In this document: positions 42,890 to 51,683 of the stretch, in pieces
Layout: the number at the start of each line of letters is the position of its first letter
Position numbering within the stretch: the first letter of the stretch is position 1
NCBI GenBank assembly: GCA_963720765.1
Contig: CAVRGS010000002.1
Coordinates: 62,001-126,000 of the forward strand
Length of the DNA stretch: 64,000 nt
Direction of reading: 5' to 3'
Origin: DASUAS01 sp963720765
Lineage (GTDB): Bacteria > Actinomycetota > Acidimicrobiia > IMCC26256 > DASPTH01
The notes under the pieces: model-generated
What the model saw: only the letters and a program-made list of their open reading frames with translations
What the model was told of the DNA's origin: nothing
Database searches by the model: none
Program-made: the position numbers and the translations under genes

Positions 42890-43726
42890 GTGTCGGACGG
42901 CCAGATCCTGGTGCTCGGAGCCATCGCCGGGCTGACGATCTTCCTCGGGCTTCCGATGGGCCGGGTCCGCGACCCGTCGATGCCACTCCGCGCCTTCCTG
43001 AACGCGATCGCCATCGGGATCCTGCTGTTCCTCTTCTGGGATGTCATGACCGGCGCGTTCGAACCGGTCGAACATGCGCTGGTCCAAGCCAACGACCACG
43101 GCGGCTCGTGGTGGAGGTTCCTCGGCCTCGGTGCCGTGTTCTTCCTCGCGTTCGCGATCGGCCTCGGGTCACTCGTCTACTACGACCGCTGGCTGGCGCG
43201 ACGTGGACGATCGGGACCGGGCGCCGCGTCCGTCACCGAGATGCGCAGCGGTCCCGTGGAGCGCATGAGCGGGGCGGAGCGGCTCGCGTTCTTCATCGCC
43301 CTCGGCATCGGCCTCCACAACTTCTCCGAGGGTTTGGCCATCGGTCAGTCGGCGGCGAGCGGTGAGGTGAGCCTCGCGCTCCTCCTCATCGTCGGCTTCG
43401 GCCTGCACAACGCGACCGAGGGCTTCGGCATCGTCGCGCCGATGGCGGCCGAGGGTGAACGACCGTCGTGGGGCTTCCTGCTGTTCGTGGGGCTCGTCGG
43501 CGGCGGCCCCACGTTCGTCGGCACCCTGATCGGCCAGTCGTTCGTCAACGACACCGTGTTCCTCGGCTTCCTCGCGCTGGCCGGGGGTTCGATCCTCTAC
43601 GTCGTGATCGAACTTCTCGGAGTGGCGCGCAAGCTCGGTCACAAGGAGATGCTCACCTGGGGGATCGTGCTCGGCCTGTTCGCGGGCTTCGCCACCGACC
43701 TCGTGCTCGTCGCCGCGGGCGCGTAG
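42890..43726 (+). CDS. ZIP-family metal transporter
   Basis: A 278-residue inner-membrane transporter with about eight helices. The metal-binding transmembrane motifs are present: IGLHNFSEGLAIGQ in helix IV and GFGLHNATEGFGIV in helix V, with the conserved His, Asn and Glu. It imports divalent metal such as Zn2+, Mn2+ or Fe2+ into the cytosol. GTG 42890 is preceded by GAGAGG at 7 nt. The upstream palindrome suggests repression by a metal-bound regulator. The specific metal cannot be read from sequence. Confidence 0.88.
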   Translation: MSDGQILVLGAIAGLTIFLGLPMGRVRDPSMPLRAFLNAIAIGILLFLFWDVMTGAFEPVEHALVQANDHGGSWWRFLGLGAVFFLAFAIGLGSLVYYDRWLARRGRSGPGAASVTEMRSGPVERMSGAERLAFFIALGIGLHNFSEGLAIGQSAASGEVSLALLLIVGFGLHNATEGFGIVAPMAAEGERPSWGFLLFVGLVGGGPTFVGTLIGQSFVNDTVFLGFLALAGGSILYVVIELLGVARKLGHKEMLTWGIVLGLFAGFATDLVLVAAGA

Positions 43727-43792
43727 CGCAGGCGCAGCGCTCCACGCCGATTCCGGAGGGGCGGCGCGGCGCCGGTCGGCGACACTGGGGAG

Positions 43793-44560
43793 ATGGGATC
43801 GACGCGCACCCCGGGGACGCGGGGTCCGACCAGTCGGCTCGGCGGTGAACCGGTCAGCCTCGGTCCGCCGGTCGCGCCGACGGCACAGCTCGGGCTCGGC
43901 ATCGTCGAGGAGTCGACGCGCAGCACGGCTCGGCCGCGACCGGGCATCGTCCTCGTGCCCGACTGGCTCGACCTCGACGCGCAGCGCGCCCTCGTGGCCG
44001 AGTTCCGCGAGTGGGCGCGCCCGCCCGCCGGACTGCGCCATCCCCGCGTGCCCACCGGTCATCTCATGAGCACGCAGGCGGTGTGCCTCGGTTGGCACTG
44101 GTCGCCGTATGCATACAGCCGCACCGCCGACGACACCGATGGCGCCCCGGTGAAGCATCTGCCTGCCAGTGTCATCGCGCTGGCGCGCGACGCCATCGCC
44201 GACACCTACGGCGGGGAGAGCGTCGAGGCACGCGAGTTCGCGCCCGACGCCGCGATCGTGAACCGGTACCCCGACGGGTCGAAGCTCGGTCTGCACCAGG
44301 ACGGTGAGGAGCCGTCGGACGCGCCGGTGGTGACGATCAGCCTCGGCGACACGTGCACGTTCCGCTTCGCGGAGATCGACCGACGCGTCGGTCCGTTCCT
44401 CGACCTCGAGCTCCGCAGCGGCGATCTGCTCGTCTTCGGACGCGAACAACGGCGGGTGTTCCACGGCGTGCCCAAGGTGTTCCCGGGCACCGCGCCTCTC
44501 GGGCTCGGGCTGGCGCCGGGGCGGCTGAGCATCACCGTGCGCGAGACCGGGTTCTCGTAG
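43793..44560 (+). CDS. alkB: AlkB-like 2-oxoglutarate/Fe(II) DNA dealkylase
   Basis: 255 residues. The double-stranded beta-helix holds the Fe ligands H-x-D in GLHQDGEEPSD and the distal His in RVFHGVPK. The 2-oxoglutarate Arg and the substrate Arg are in GRLSITVRETG. AIVNRYPDGSKLGLHQDGEE is the AlkB signature. The enzyme oxidatively removes methyl groups such as 1-meA and 3-meC from DNA. The N-terminal ~45 residues are Gly/Pro-rich and may be an over-extended start. It stands alone, between the ZIP gene and a convergent membrane protein. Confidence 0.9.
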   Translation: MGSTRTPGTRGPTSRLGGEPVSLGPPVAPTAQLGLGIVEESTRSTARPRPGIVLVPDWLDLDAQRALVAEFREWARPPAGLRHPRVPTGHLMSTQAVCLGWHWSPYAYSRTADDTDGAPVKHLPASVIALARDAIADTYGGESVEAREFAPDAAIVNRYPDGSKLGLHQDGEEPSDAPVVTISLGDTCTFRFAEIDRRVGPFLDLELRSGDLLVFGREQRRVFHGVPKVFPGTAPLGLGLAPGRLSITVRETGFS

Positions 44561-44577
44561 GCGTCACCCGGTCGCCG

Positions 44578-45132
44578 TCACACGGGAGGCGGCGCGCCCG
44601 TGAGCATCGCCGGTGTGCTCAGCACGAAGCGCTCCGCCCAGTGGGGGAGGCGGTTGCGCACCGTCCGCGCGCGATTCGGTGCGACGTTGCCGGCGGCGAC
44701 GGCGCGGTCGACCTTGGCGCTCGCGTCGCGCACCACCGCGTCGACGACCCGCCGTGACGGGATGCCCGCTTCGGCGGCGACCGCGGAGATCGTGCGACCG
44801 TCGTCGACGGCGCGGCGCAGGTCGTCGGGAGCGATGCCGATCGCGGTCGCGGCGACGTCGAGCTCGTTGCGTGCGAGTCGCTGGAGCAGTTGGCCCGACC
44901 GTCCGCCGGCGCGGCCACCCCCCGAACCACCGGCGCGTCCTGACGCCGGGCGGCTCGGGGTGAAGGCGCGCATCCGGCGTTGCATCGCGACGAGCAGCGC
45001 GATCCGCAGGCTGGCCATGACGATCAGCACGACGCCGATCAGGGTTGCGCCTGCTGCCACGAGCGCGAGCCCGGCGACGAGGCCGACGCCGACGATCGCC
45101 CAGCGGATCGTCCTCACCGTGTTCCACCGCAT
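44578..45132 (-). CDS. Membrane protein with two helices and a helical tail, unknown
   Basis: 184 residues. ATG 45132 has GGAGG 7 nt upstream. Two membrane helices (IRWAIVGVGLVAGLALVAAG and TLIGVVLIVMASLRIALLVA) are followed by a Gly/Arg-rich linker. The C-terminal helical region (LLQRLARNELDVAATAIGIA, DDLRRAVDDGRTISAVAAEA, GIPSRRVVDAVVRDASAKVD) looks like two helix-turn-helix-type repeats, as in DUF2680-like or DNA-binding proteins. No function assigned. Convergent with alkB, 17 nt apart. Confidence 0.6.
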   Translation of the reverse strand: MRWNTVRTIRWAIVGVGLVAGLALVAAGATLIGVVLIVMASLRIALLVAMQRRMRAFTPSRPASGRAGGSGGGRAGGRSGQLLQRLARNELDVAATAIGIAPDDLRRAVDDGRTISAVAAEAGIPSRRVVDAVVRDASAKVDRAVAAGNVAPNRARTVRNRLPHWAERFVLSTPAMLTGAPPPV

Positions 45133-45244
45133 GTCGTCGCCTCCGCGCCTCGGGAGTCGTGGCTCCGAGGTCACTGTCGTCGCCGAGATCGAAGCGACGG
45201 TCAGCGTTGTGTGAAGCGAGTGTGAGGCGCTGCGGGACGTGACG

Positions 45245-45705
45245 TCAGCCTGGCGGCATCTCGACGAGCTCGATCACCATGCCGTTGAGCATCGGCACCT
45301 CGAGGTACGCGAACGACACGCCGGCCGCGCCACCTTCGAGGACGACCGTACCGCCGGCCTCCTCGAGGTCGGCGCGGGTGGCCACGAGGTCGTCGACCGG
45401 GTAGCGCAGGTGATGAAGGCCCTCGCCGTGCTCGGCCAGCCAGTCGATGGTCGGCCATGCACCCGACACGACCTCGACCAGCTCGACCTCGAGCCCGCCA
45501 CTGCGACCGAAACCGAGACGCAAGGTGGTGGAGCTCGGCGTGCCGCGGCAGACGACGTCGAAGTCGGGCACGTCCGTGGTGGCGAACGGTCCACCGAACA
45601 TCGCCTCGTACCGCGGCAGCGCTTCGTCGACGCTCGGCACCGCGAACGAGATCTGGTCGATGCTCCCAGCCCCAACCGTTGCTGCACGGTGGTTGCGTCG
45701 TCCAT
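45245..45705 (-). CDS. VOC-family (glyoxalase-like) protein, frameshifted
   Basis: About 152 residues with two beta-alpha-beta-beta-beta modules: IDQISFAVPSVDEALPRYEA, GLEVELVEVVSGAWPTIDWL, GLHHLRYPVDDLVATRADLE, and YLEVPMLNGMVIELVEMP. The metal-ligand positions of glyoxalase I/methylmalonyl-CoA epimerases are partly kept (H and terminal E). The N-terminus MDDATTVQQRLG is one base out of frame across a G-run near 45671, where a G is probably missing. Substrate unknown. Confidence 0.75.
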
Positions 45706-45830
45706 GTCGACTCCCCTCGTCCCGCGCATCGTCACGAGCCCTCGGGGGGCCGTATCCCGACGGGGCGAGCCGGCGTTGGCATGGGTGAGAGGGGACGGCG
45801 CGCACCGACGCCGAACCGGAAGGACCAGCG

Positions 45831-46736
45831 ATGTCACGGACCATTCGTCGTTGCGCCCGAGCGCTCGCGGCCGCGTTGGCTGCGTGCGGGGTCGTGGTGA
45901 TCGCCGCGCCCGCGGCATCGGCCGACCCGAAGATCCCGTTCAGTCAAGACGTGTACGCGCGCACCCACCTGGCGAAGTCGGGCATGGACATCACCGTGCC
46001 CCGCGGTCAGTTCGACGGCACCATCGACCTCGCGACCGGTGAGGAGACGGGCACGCTCGCGTTGCCGCCCGCGACCGTCACCATGAAGCTGTTCGGGTTG
46101 ATCCCCGCCGCCGACGCCTCGTTCGTGCTGGAGCCCGCAGGTCCGATCACCGGACGCGTCGACCTGGCGACGTACGCGGTCGACACGACCGCGTCGTTCA
46201 ACGTGAAGCTGGCCGAGCTCACTCCGCACGGCACGGACCTCAACCTGGTGGGTGACGAATGCACCACGACGACGCCGATCTCCGTGCGCATGCAGGGAGT
46301 GGTGAACCCGGCGACGGGAGGGACGTTCGCCAGCACCTACACCATCCCGCAGTTCCAGGACTGCGGGCTGCTCACTCCGGTGATCAGCGCGTTCGTGTCC
46401 GGACCGGGCAACACGTTCGTCGCCAGCTTCGCTCCCCATGGTTCGCCGCCGCCGGCATCGGGTGACCCGACCACGCCCGCAGCGGCCCCGCCGCTCGTGA
46501 CCCTCGACGCGCACGGCACGGTGACCGTCGGCGGCACGCCGGCCGTTGGCACCACGCTGCCCCTCGACCAGCACGTGGAGATCCCGGGGACGTCCCTGCC
46601 GCCGCTCATCACCGCGACCCCGACCCCGGAACCGACGACGACCACCACCGCAGCGCCCCCCGTCGCTCCGCTCCTCACTGCTCCGCCCGCGGGCACCGTC
46701 GGCGGCCTCCTGCGCTCATTGCTCGGGGGCGGCTGA
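45831..46736 (+). CDS. Secreted protein with Thr/Pro-rich C-terminus, unknown
   Basis: 301 residues. It has a signal peptide (RALAAALAACGVVVIAAPAA, then SADPKI) and a beta-rich mature domain (residues about 40-200: MDITVPRGQFDGTIDLATGE, SFVLEPAGPITGRVDLATYA) resembling actinobacterial surface proteins of lipoprotein or exported type. A Pro/Thr tail (TPTPEPTTTTTAAPPVAP) ends in GGLLRSLLGGG. The ATG has GGAAGG upstream. No catalytic motif. Followed by a strong terminator. Confidence 0.65.
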   Translation: MSRTIRRCARALAAALAACGVVVIAAPAASADPKIPFSQDVYARTHLAKSGMDITVPRGQFDGTIDLATGEETGTLALPPATVTMKLFGLIPAADASFVLEPAGPITGRVDLATYAVDTTASFNVKLAELTPHGTDLNLVGDECTTTTPISVRMQGVVNPATGGTFASTYTIPQFQDCGLLTPVISAFVSGPGNTFVASFAPHGSPPPASGDPTTPAAAPPLVTLDAHGTVTVGGTPAVGTTLPLDQHVEIPGTSLPPLITATPTPEPTTTTTAAPPVAPLLTAPPAGTVGGLLRSLLGGG

Positions 46737-46743
46737 CGCGACT

Positions 46744-46786
46744 CGCCCTCGCGCCGCGTGCAGGTGTGGGGTGCGGCGCGAGGGCG
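46744..46786. terminator. 14-bp stem hairpin between convergent genes
   Basis: Perfect inverted repeat CGCCCTCGCGCCGC/GCGGCGCGAGGGCG with a 15-nt loop, midway between the secreted protein gene and the convergent TIGR03086 gene. Probably a bidirectional terminator; no long T-tract, as is common in such GC-rich genomes. Confidence 0.65.
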
Positions 46787-46804
46787 GGCGCGGACGGTCG
46801 GGGT

Positions 46805-47344
46805 TCAGCCCGGGTCGCGGCCGGTGTAGGCGAGGAGCTTCTCCTGCGGCGACGCGTCCGCGCCGACGGGCAGTTCCGGTCCGAAGACGCCCGTGCGCTG
46901 GTCGTCGGTGAACGCGCCGTGCACGACGTCGTAGGCCGCTTGCGCGAGGCCGCTGGGCATGGCGGCGTCCTGGCCGGTGGCGCGGGCGACGTCCCACCCG
47001 TGCAGCAGGGTGTCGCTGAACGCGATGCCGAGCGACGGGCCGGTGCGTTCGATCACGCCGTCGCCGGAGAACGTGGAGATGGTCGCCTCGCGGCCGCGCT
47101 CGTACGCGGCCGCAGCGTCGTCCCCGATGAGATCATCGGGCGGTTCGGGTGACGGCGGCGACGCGTCCGCACCCTGCGCGGACTGCACGAAGTACTGCTG
47201 GGTCTCGAGCATGTGGTTGAGCAGGGTGCGCACGTCCCAGTCGTCGCAGGGGGTCGGTGCCCCGAGCTGATCGCCGGCGCCGCGCACCTTCGAGAGCGTC
47301 CATTCGCTGGCCGTCCGGTAGCGGTCCAAGAGCTGATCGGTCAT
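46805..47344 (-). CDS. TIGR03086-family metal-binding protein (MDMPI-like)
   Basis: 179 residues with the DinB-like four-helix bundle of the mycothiol-dependent maleylpyruvate isomerase N-terminal domain. Motifs: PCDDWDVRTLLNHMLETQQY with the metal His, and SDTLLHGWDVARATGQDAAM with the HGWD signature. The C-terminal ends GPELPVGADASPQEKLLAYT match the TIGR03086 family. Such proteins bind a divalent metal and use or sense mycothiol-type thiols. The physiological substrate is unknown. It lies 49 nt downstream of the TetR gene on the same strand and may be in that operon. Confidence 0.85.
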   Translation of the reverse strand: MTDQLLDRYRTASEWTLSKVRGAGDQLGAPTPCDDWDVRTLLNHMLETQQYFVQSAQGADASPPSPEPPDDLIGDDAAAAYERGREATISTFSGDGVIERTGPSLGIAFSDTLLHGWDVARATGQDAAMPSGLAQAAYDVVHGAFTDDQRTGVFGPELPVGADASPQEKLLAYTGRDPG

Positions 47345-47393
47345 CGTCGTCCTCTCTCGATCATGGCGGATCGTGTGATCGCTTCGTGTCGTG

Positions 47394-47993
47394 TTACCCA
47401 TCACCCGCCTCGGGTAACGCGAGGCTCGGGTGTCGCGAGGGTGGAGCGAACGCGGCGAGCACCGCGTCGACGATCGGCGCGATGTCGGACGCGTGCACCG
47501 GGGTCTGCGCGACGACCTGGCGGTAGATGACCGGCGCGCGTGCGAAGTCGACGACCAGATGCACATCGACGTCGTCGGCGATCTCACCCCGCGCCATGCC
47601 CATGCGCACCACTCGCTCGAAGCTCGCGCGGCCCATGCGCAACGTCTCCTGGCGCAGCTCGCGCAGCTCGGGGTCGCGTACCGCCGCGTCGAGGAACGAC
47701 GGGAACACACGCGCGACCGTCGGCGAGTCGAAGTAGTCGACGAGCGACGCGAGCAGCGCGAGCAGGTCGTCGCGGAGGGAGCCGGTGTCCGGTTCGATCG
47801 CCGGCGGCTGGAGTGACGAGATCGCGGCATGGATGAGCCGAGCGCGCGAGCCCCAGTGGCGGTAGATGGTGGCCTTGCTCGCGCCCGAACGTGCCGCGAC
47901 GGTGTCGACGCTGATGCCCATCACGCCCTGCTCGGCGATCACGGCGAGCGTCGCCTCGAGCACGACGTCCTGGTCGCGGCGCGGGCGGGGCAC
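47394..47993 (-). CDS. TetR-family transcriptional regulator
   Basis: 199 residues, GTG start. The N-terminal helix-turn-helix is VDTVAARSGASKATIYRHWG, preceded by VLEATLAVIAEQGVMGISVD. The C-terminal helices (DLLALLASLVDYFDSPTVAR, FARAPVIYRQVVAQT) form the ligand and dimer domain. It is separated from the PanC-like gene by 1 nt, so the SDR, PanC-like and TetR genes form an operon the regulator may control. Confidence 0.9.
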   Translation of the reverse strand: MPRPRRDQDVVLEATLAVIAEQGVMGISVDTVAARSGASKATIYRHWGSRARLIHAAISSLQPPAIEPDTGSLRDDLLALLASLVDYFDSPTVARVFPSFLDAAVRDPELRELRQETLRMGRASFERVVRMGMARGEIADDVDVHLVVDFARAPVIYRQVVAQTPVHASDIAPIVDAVLAAFAPPSRHPSLALPEAGDG

Positions 47994-47994
47994 G

Positions 47995-48861
47995 TCAGGT
48001 CCCGGCGGGGGAGGCGGCGAGCTCGACGCCGATGTTGTCGAGAAGGCGGGTGTCGCCGAGCGCGATCGACGCCAGGATGCGCACCGACCCGGAGAGGTCG
48101 TGGAGTGGCGTCATCGTGGGGCCGTCGACGACGGCGAAGTACTGGATCGCGGCAGTGTCGCCGATGCTGTCGGCGAAGACCTGCTCGAGGTCGGCGGCCG
48201 TCGACGCACCCGCTGCTGCCGCGTCGCAGCTGGCGCAGAGCGCGCGGTAGAGCACGGGTGCGACTGCGCGCTGCTCGGATGTGAGCTGCGCGTTGCGGCT
48301 CGACACCGCGACCCCGTCGGCTTCACGGATCGTCGGCGCACCCACCACCTCGATCGGGAATTCGAGGTCTTCGGCGAGGCGGATGAACATCACCAGCTGT
48401 TGCCAGTCCTTCTCGCCGAAGTAGTTGCGGCACGGACCGAACATGTTCCAGAGCTTGCACATCGCCAGGGCGATGAGATCGAGGTGCGCGGGATCCTCGA
48501 GCTGCGCGAAGCCGCTCGAGAACGAGGGGAGCGTGACGGTGGTGGCGGGCGCGCGCGGGAACAACACCTCACCAGGGGGCGCGAAGAGGATGTCGCACCC
48601 GGCCGCTTCGGCGAGAGGCCAGTCGTGCCCGGCATCACGCTCGTACGCGAACGTCGATCCCGCGTGCCACCCCGACAGGTCGGCGGGCGCACCACCCCAG
48701 TACATCGCGGTGACGTCGTTCTCCTCGACCGAGCGTCGGATGAGCGACTGGTGACCCGTGTGCATCCCTCCGCTGGTACCGACCATCCCGATGCGCTTGC
48801 CGGCGTTCCGTTCGGGATCGAGGACCGCGCGCAGCTCGCTCACGGTGCGGTAGAGCTCCAT
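47995..48861 (-). CDS. Pantoate-beta-alanine ligase-like enzyme (PanC family)
   Basis: 288 residues. The nucleotidyltransferase HxGH is in GGMHTGHQSLIRRS, and the family motifs FGPCRNYFGEKDWQQLVMFI and IREADGVAVSSRNAQLTSEQ are intact. PanC forms pantothenate from pantoate, beta-alanine and ATP. The first motif deviates (VGTSGGMHTGH where PTMGALHxGH is usual), and the gene stands in an SDR-TetR operon rather than with panB/panD. It may therefore be the housekeeping enzyme or a paralogue making a related amide. ATG 48861 lies 2 nt after the SDR stop. Confidence 0.85.
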   Translation of the reverse strand: MELYRTVSELRAVLDPERNAGKRIGMVGTSGGMHTGHQSLIRRSVEENDVTAMYWGGAPADLSGWHAGSTFAYERDAGHDWPLAEAAGCDILFAPPGEVLFPRAPATTVTLPSFSSGFAQLEDPAHLDLIALAMCKLWNMFGPCRNYFGEKDWQQLVMFIRLAEDLEFPIEVVGAPTIREADGVAVSSRNAQLTSEQRAVAPVLYRALCASCDAAAAGASTAADLEQVFADSIGDTAAIQYFAVVDGPTMTPLHDLSGSVRILASIALGDTRLLDNIGVELAASPAGT

Positions 48862-48863
48862 CG

Positions 48864-49685
48864 CTACTCGCCTCGCATGCCTTCGAAGTCGAGCTCGGGG
48901 AGCGCCTGGTGACACAACGCGCCGCCGTCGATGGTCAGCTCGATCCCGGTGACGTACTTCGCCTCGTCCGACGCGAGGTACACCACACCCGCGGCGATGT
49001 CGGCCGGCTCGCCGAAGCGCGGGACCATGATGTTCTTCTGGAACGCGGCGCGGTACTGCGGGTTGTCGAGGATCGCGGCCATCGCGTCGGTGCCCGTGAA
49101 GATGAACCCGACGATGATCGCATTCGTGCGGATGTCGTCCTTGCCGAAGTCGACCGCCATCTGGCGCGTCAGCGCGTTGATCGCTCCCTTCGACGCGTGG
49201 TACGCGGGTCGGTGGGGCAGCGCCGACTTCGACGAGCTCGCCGAGATGTTGACGATCGACCCGTTGCCCGCCTTGCGCATCTCCGGGACCGCGTACTTCG
49301 ACGCCCACACCGTGCCCATGAGCGCGATGCGCAGGATCTTGTCGAAGATGACGTTCTCGACCTCGTCGACGTGGCTGTCGCCCCCGCCCCCGACGTCGTC
49401 GGAGGCGATCGCGTTGTTCACCAGCGTGGTGAGCGAGCCGAACCGTTCGACGGTGGTCGCGACCGCGCCGGCCACCTCCTCCTCGATCCCGTTGTCGGCG
49501 CGGATGTACAGCGCCCGCCCACCGGCGTCGTTGACCGCCGCCTCGACCGCCTTCCCCGCGTCGACCGAACGGCCGGTGAACGCCACCGCGGCGCCCTCCG
49601 CGGCCAGCATCTCGACCACGCCCTGGCCGATCCCCCGGGTGCCCCCGGTGACCAGCGCCACCTTCCCGTCGACCCGTCCCGTCAT
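48864..49685 (-). CDS. SDR-family NAD(P)-dependent oxidoreductase
   Basis: 273 residues, classical short-chain dehydrogenase: GGTRGIGQGVVEMLAAEGAA for cofactor binding, LVNNAIAS, catalytic Ser in NISASSSK, and YHASKGAINALTRQMAVDFG with Tyr and Lys. The C-terminal DGGALCHQALPELDFEGM is a short substrate-loop extension. It reduces or oxidises an alcohol/ketone, and the neighbours suggest an acyl-CoA or branched-acid pathway. It is the first gene of the SDR-PanC-TetR operon and divergent from the DapB-like gene across 101 nt. Confidence 0.9.
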   Translation of the reverse strand: MTGRVDGKVALVTGGTRGIGQGVVEMLAAEGAAVAFTGRSVDAGKAVEAAVNDAGGRALYIRADNGIEEEVAGAVATTVERFGSLTTLVNNAIASDDVGGGGDSHVDEVENVIFDKILRIALMGTVWASKYAVPEMRKAGNGSIVNISASSSKSALPHRPAYHASKGAINALTRQMAVDFGKDDIRTNAIIVGFIFTGTDAMAAILDNPQYRAAFQKNIMVPRFGEPADIAAGVVYLASDEAKYVTGIELTIDGGALCHQALPELDFEGMRGE

Positions 49686-49786
49686 GTCGTCCCCCTCGAG
49701 TTCCCTGTGGTGCAGGTGGTGTAACGAAACTCTAGAGTGTCGAAACCGCAGGACGCACGTCCCGATCTCAATGGGGGAGGCCGACC

Positions 49787-50836
49787 ATGTCCGGGCCGAA
49801 GATCAAGGTCGCGCAGCTGTACACGGGTGGGGTGGGGAGCGAGATCGTGCGCCGGTGTGCCGGGCACCCGGAGCTCGAACTGGTGGCGGTGATGGTGCAC
49901 GCCGACGGCAAGGCCGGACGCGACTCGGGCGAGCTCGTGGGCGCGGCGGCCAACGGCATCGTCACCACCCGGTCGCTCGACGACGTGCTCGCGACCAGGC
50001 CCGACGCCGCGATCCACTCCGGCCTCACGTTCGACCTCGACCTCATCACCACGCTGCTGCGCGCGGGCGTGAGCGTGTACACGGGCATCGGCGGCTACTA
50101 CCTGCCGGGTACCCCCGACTTCGAGGTGATCGACGCCGCCACGCGCGAGGGCGGCGCGTCGTTCAGCGCGGGCGGCAACATCCCCGGGTTGATCAGCGAC
50201 GTGTGGCCGATGTTCGTCACCGGCTACACGGGGCGCATCCGTCAGATCCGGGCGCGACAGTGGAACGACGTGTCGACGTATCCCTCGGGCGTGCAGATCC
50301 AGTCGCTCGGCATCGGCAAGGACGTGGGTGCCGAGCAGGAGTACGCGGCGATGTTCGACGCGCACTTCACCAGCGCGATCCGCCAATCGGCCCAGATGAT
50401 CGCCGACGGACTCGGCGTGGAGCTCAGCGACTGCGTGCTCTCGGAGAAGCGCACGGTGGTGGCGGAGACCGCGCTCACGTTGCCGTCGTCGGGGCTGGTG
50501 ATCGCACAGGGTCAGGTGGCGGGGATCGAATGGACGTGGACCGCGACGTCGGGTGACCGCGCCTTCCTGAAGGTGACCAATCAGCAGACCGCGGCCCTCG
50601 CGCTCGGTCCCGGCTGGCGCCAGACGCACGAGGATCCCCCGTGGCGGGTCGAGATCGACGGTGAGCCGTCGATCGTCACCACGTTCGGTTGGCCCGAGGG
50701 TGCGCCTCCCGGGGAGTCGACGTCGCTGCTGAACGTGTCACGGGCGATGAACACCATCCCGCAGCTGGTGGCCGCGCGCGCGGGCGCGGTGTCGGTGCTC
50801 GACTTCCCCGCGCCGCGCGCCGCCGGGTTGGCATAG
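49787..50836 (+). CDS. DapB-like NAD(P)-dependent amine/imine dehydrogenase
   Basis: 349 residues. A Rossmann N-terminus (VAQLYTGGVGSEIVRRCAGH) and a DapB-like C-terminal domain place it in the dihydrodipicolinate reductase/2,4-diaminopentanoate dehydrogenase superfamily. GGGxGS-type glycine spacing is altered. NIPGLISDVWPMFVTGYTGR is characteristic of the family in actinobacteria and proteobacterial degradative clusters. Strong GGGGAGG ribosome-binding site. It probably oxidises or reduces an imine, amine or related intermediate. The substrate is unknown. First gene of the plus-strand catabolic set. Confidence 0.78.
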   Translation: MSGPKIKVAQLYTGGVGSEIVRRCAGHPELELVAVMVHADGKAGRDSGELVGAAANGIVTTRSLDDVLATRPDAAIHSGLTFDLDLITTLLRAGVSVYTGIGGYYLPGTPDFEVIDAATREGGASFSAGGNIPGLISDVWPMFVTGYTGRIRQIRARQWNDVSTYPSGVQIQSLGIGKDVGAEQEYAAMFDAHFTSAIRQSAQMIADGLGVELSDCVLSEKRTVVAETALTLPSSGLVIAQGQVAGIEWTWTATSGDRAFLKVTNQQTAALALGPGWRQTHEDPPWRVEIDGEPSIVTTFGWPEGAPPGESTSLLNVSRAMNTIPQLVAARAGAVSVLDFPAPRAAGLA

Positions 50837-50876
50837 CTGGTTGCGCACCGGTCGGTCGCCGTGCTCGACTCCGCGC

Positions 50877-51678
50877 GTGACCGAACCAGTCGTCCTCGTC
50901 GACACGTCCGACCGCATCACCACCATCGCGCTCAATCGGCCCGAAGCACGCAACGCGCTGAGCCGCGCCCTCGGTCACGCGCTGTGGGACGCCGTCGGCG
51001 AAGCCGGTGAGGATCCCGACGTCGACGCGGTGGTGCTCACCGGTGCTGATCCCGCGTTCAGCGCCGGCGTCGATCTCAAGGAGGTGAGCGGGGAGATCCC
51101 GCCCACCGACGCGCCGCGAGGCCCGGGTGAGGGGCCGGAGCGCTTCGACGACAACGGGCTCTACCGGTTCATCCCGCTGATCCCGAAGCCCATCATCGGG
51201 GCGATCAACGGCGTCGCAGTGACCGGTGGCCTCGAGCTCGCGCTGCAGTGCACGTTCCTGGTGGCGTCGGAACGGGCGCGCTTCGCCGATACGCACGCTC
51301 GCGTCGGGATCATGCCCGGAGGTGGGATCACCGTGCTGCTGGCGCGCTGGATCGGTCTGCCGCGCGCGATCGAGATGTCGCTCACCGGCAACTTCGTCAC
51401 CGCCGACGAGGCACTGCGGCTCGGACTCGTGAACCACGTCGTCCCGCACGACGAGCTGTTGCCGTTCGCGCGTGGGCTCGCCGCCGACATCGTGAGCAAC
51501 GACCAGACGCGGTGTGCGCCGCCTGCTTGCGCACTATCGACGCATCGCCAACGTGGCGACACTCGACGAGGCCCACCTCATCGAGGGCTACATGGCGGAG
51601 CAGTGGACTCGCGACGCGTCGGCGCTCGCCGATCGCCGGCACGCCGTCACCGAGCGCGGCCGCGCGCAGGGGAGCTGA
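50877..51678 (+). CDS. Enoyl-CoA hydratase/isomerase (crotonase), frameshifted
   Basis: About 266 residues. Crotonase motifs: ITTIALNRPEARNALSRALG, the oxyanion loop FSAGVDLKEV, INGVAVTGGLELALQCTFLV, and ADTHARVGIMPGGGITVLLA, which covers the region of the family's second catalytic Glu, here replaced by Met or Pro. The ending IANVATLDEAHLIEGYMAEQ is in a second frame, joined at a G/C run near 51515. GTG 50877 was chosen. It acts on CoA thioesters, and the next gene encodes a CoA-transferase 5 nt later. Confidence 0.85.
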
Positions 51679-51683
51679 ACGAC

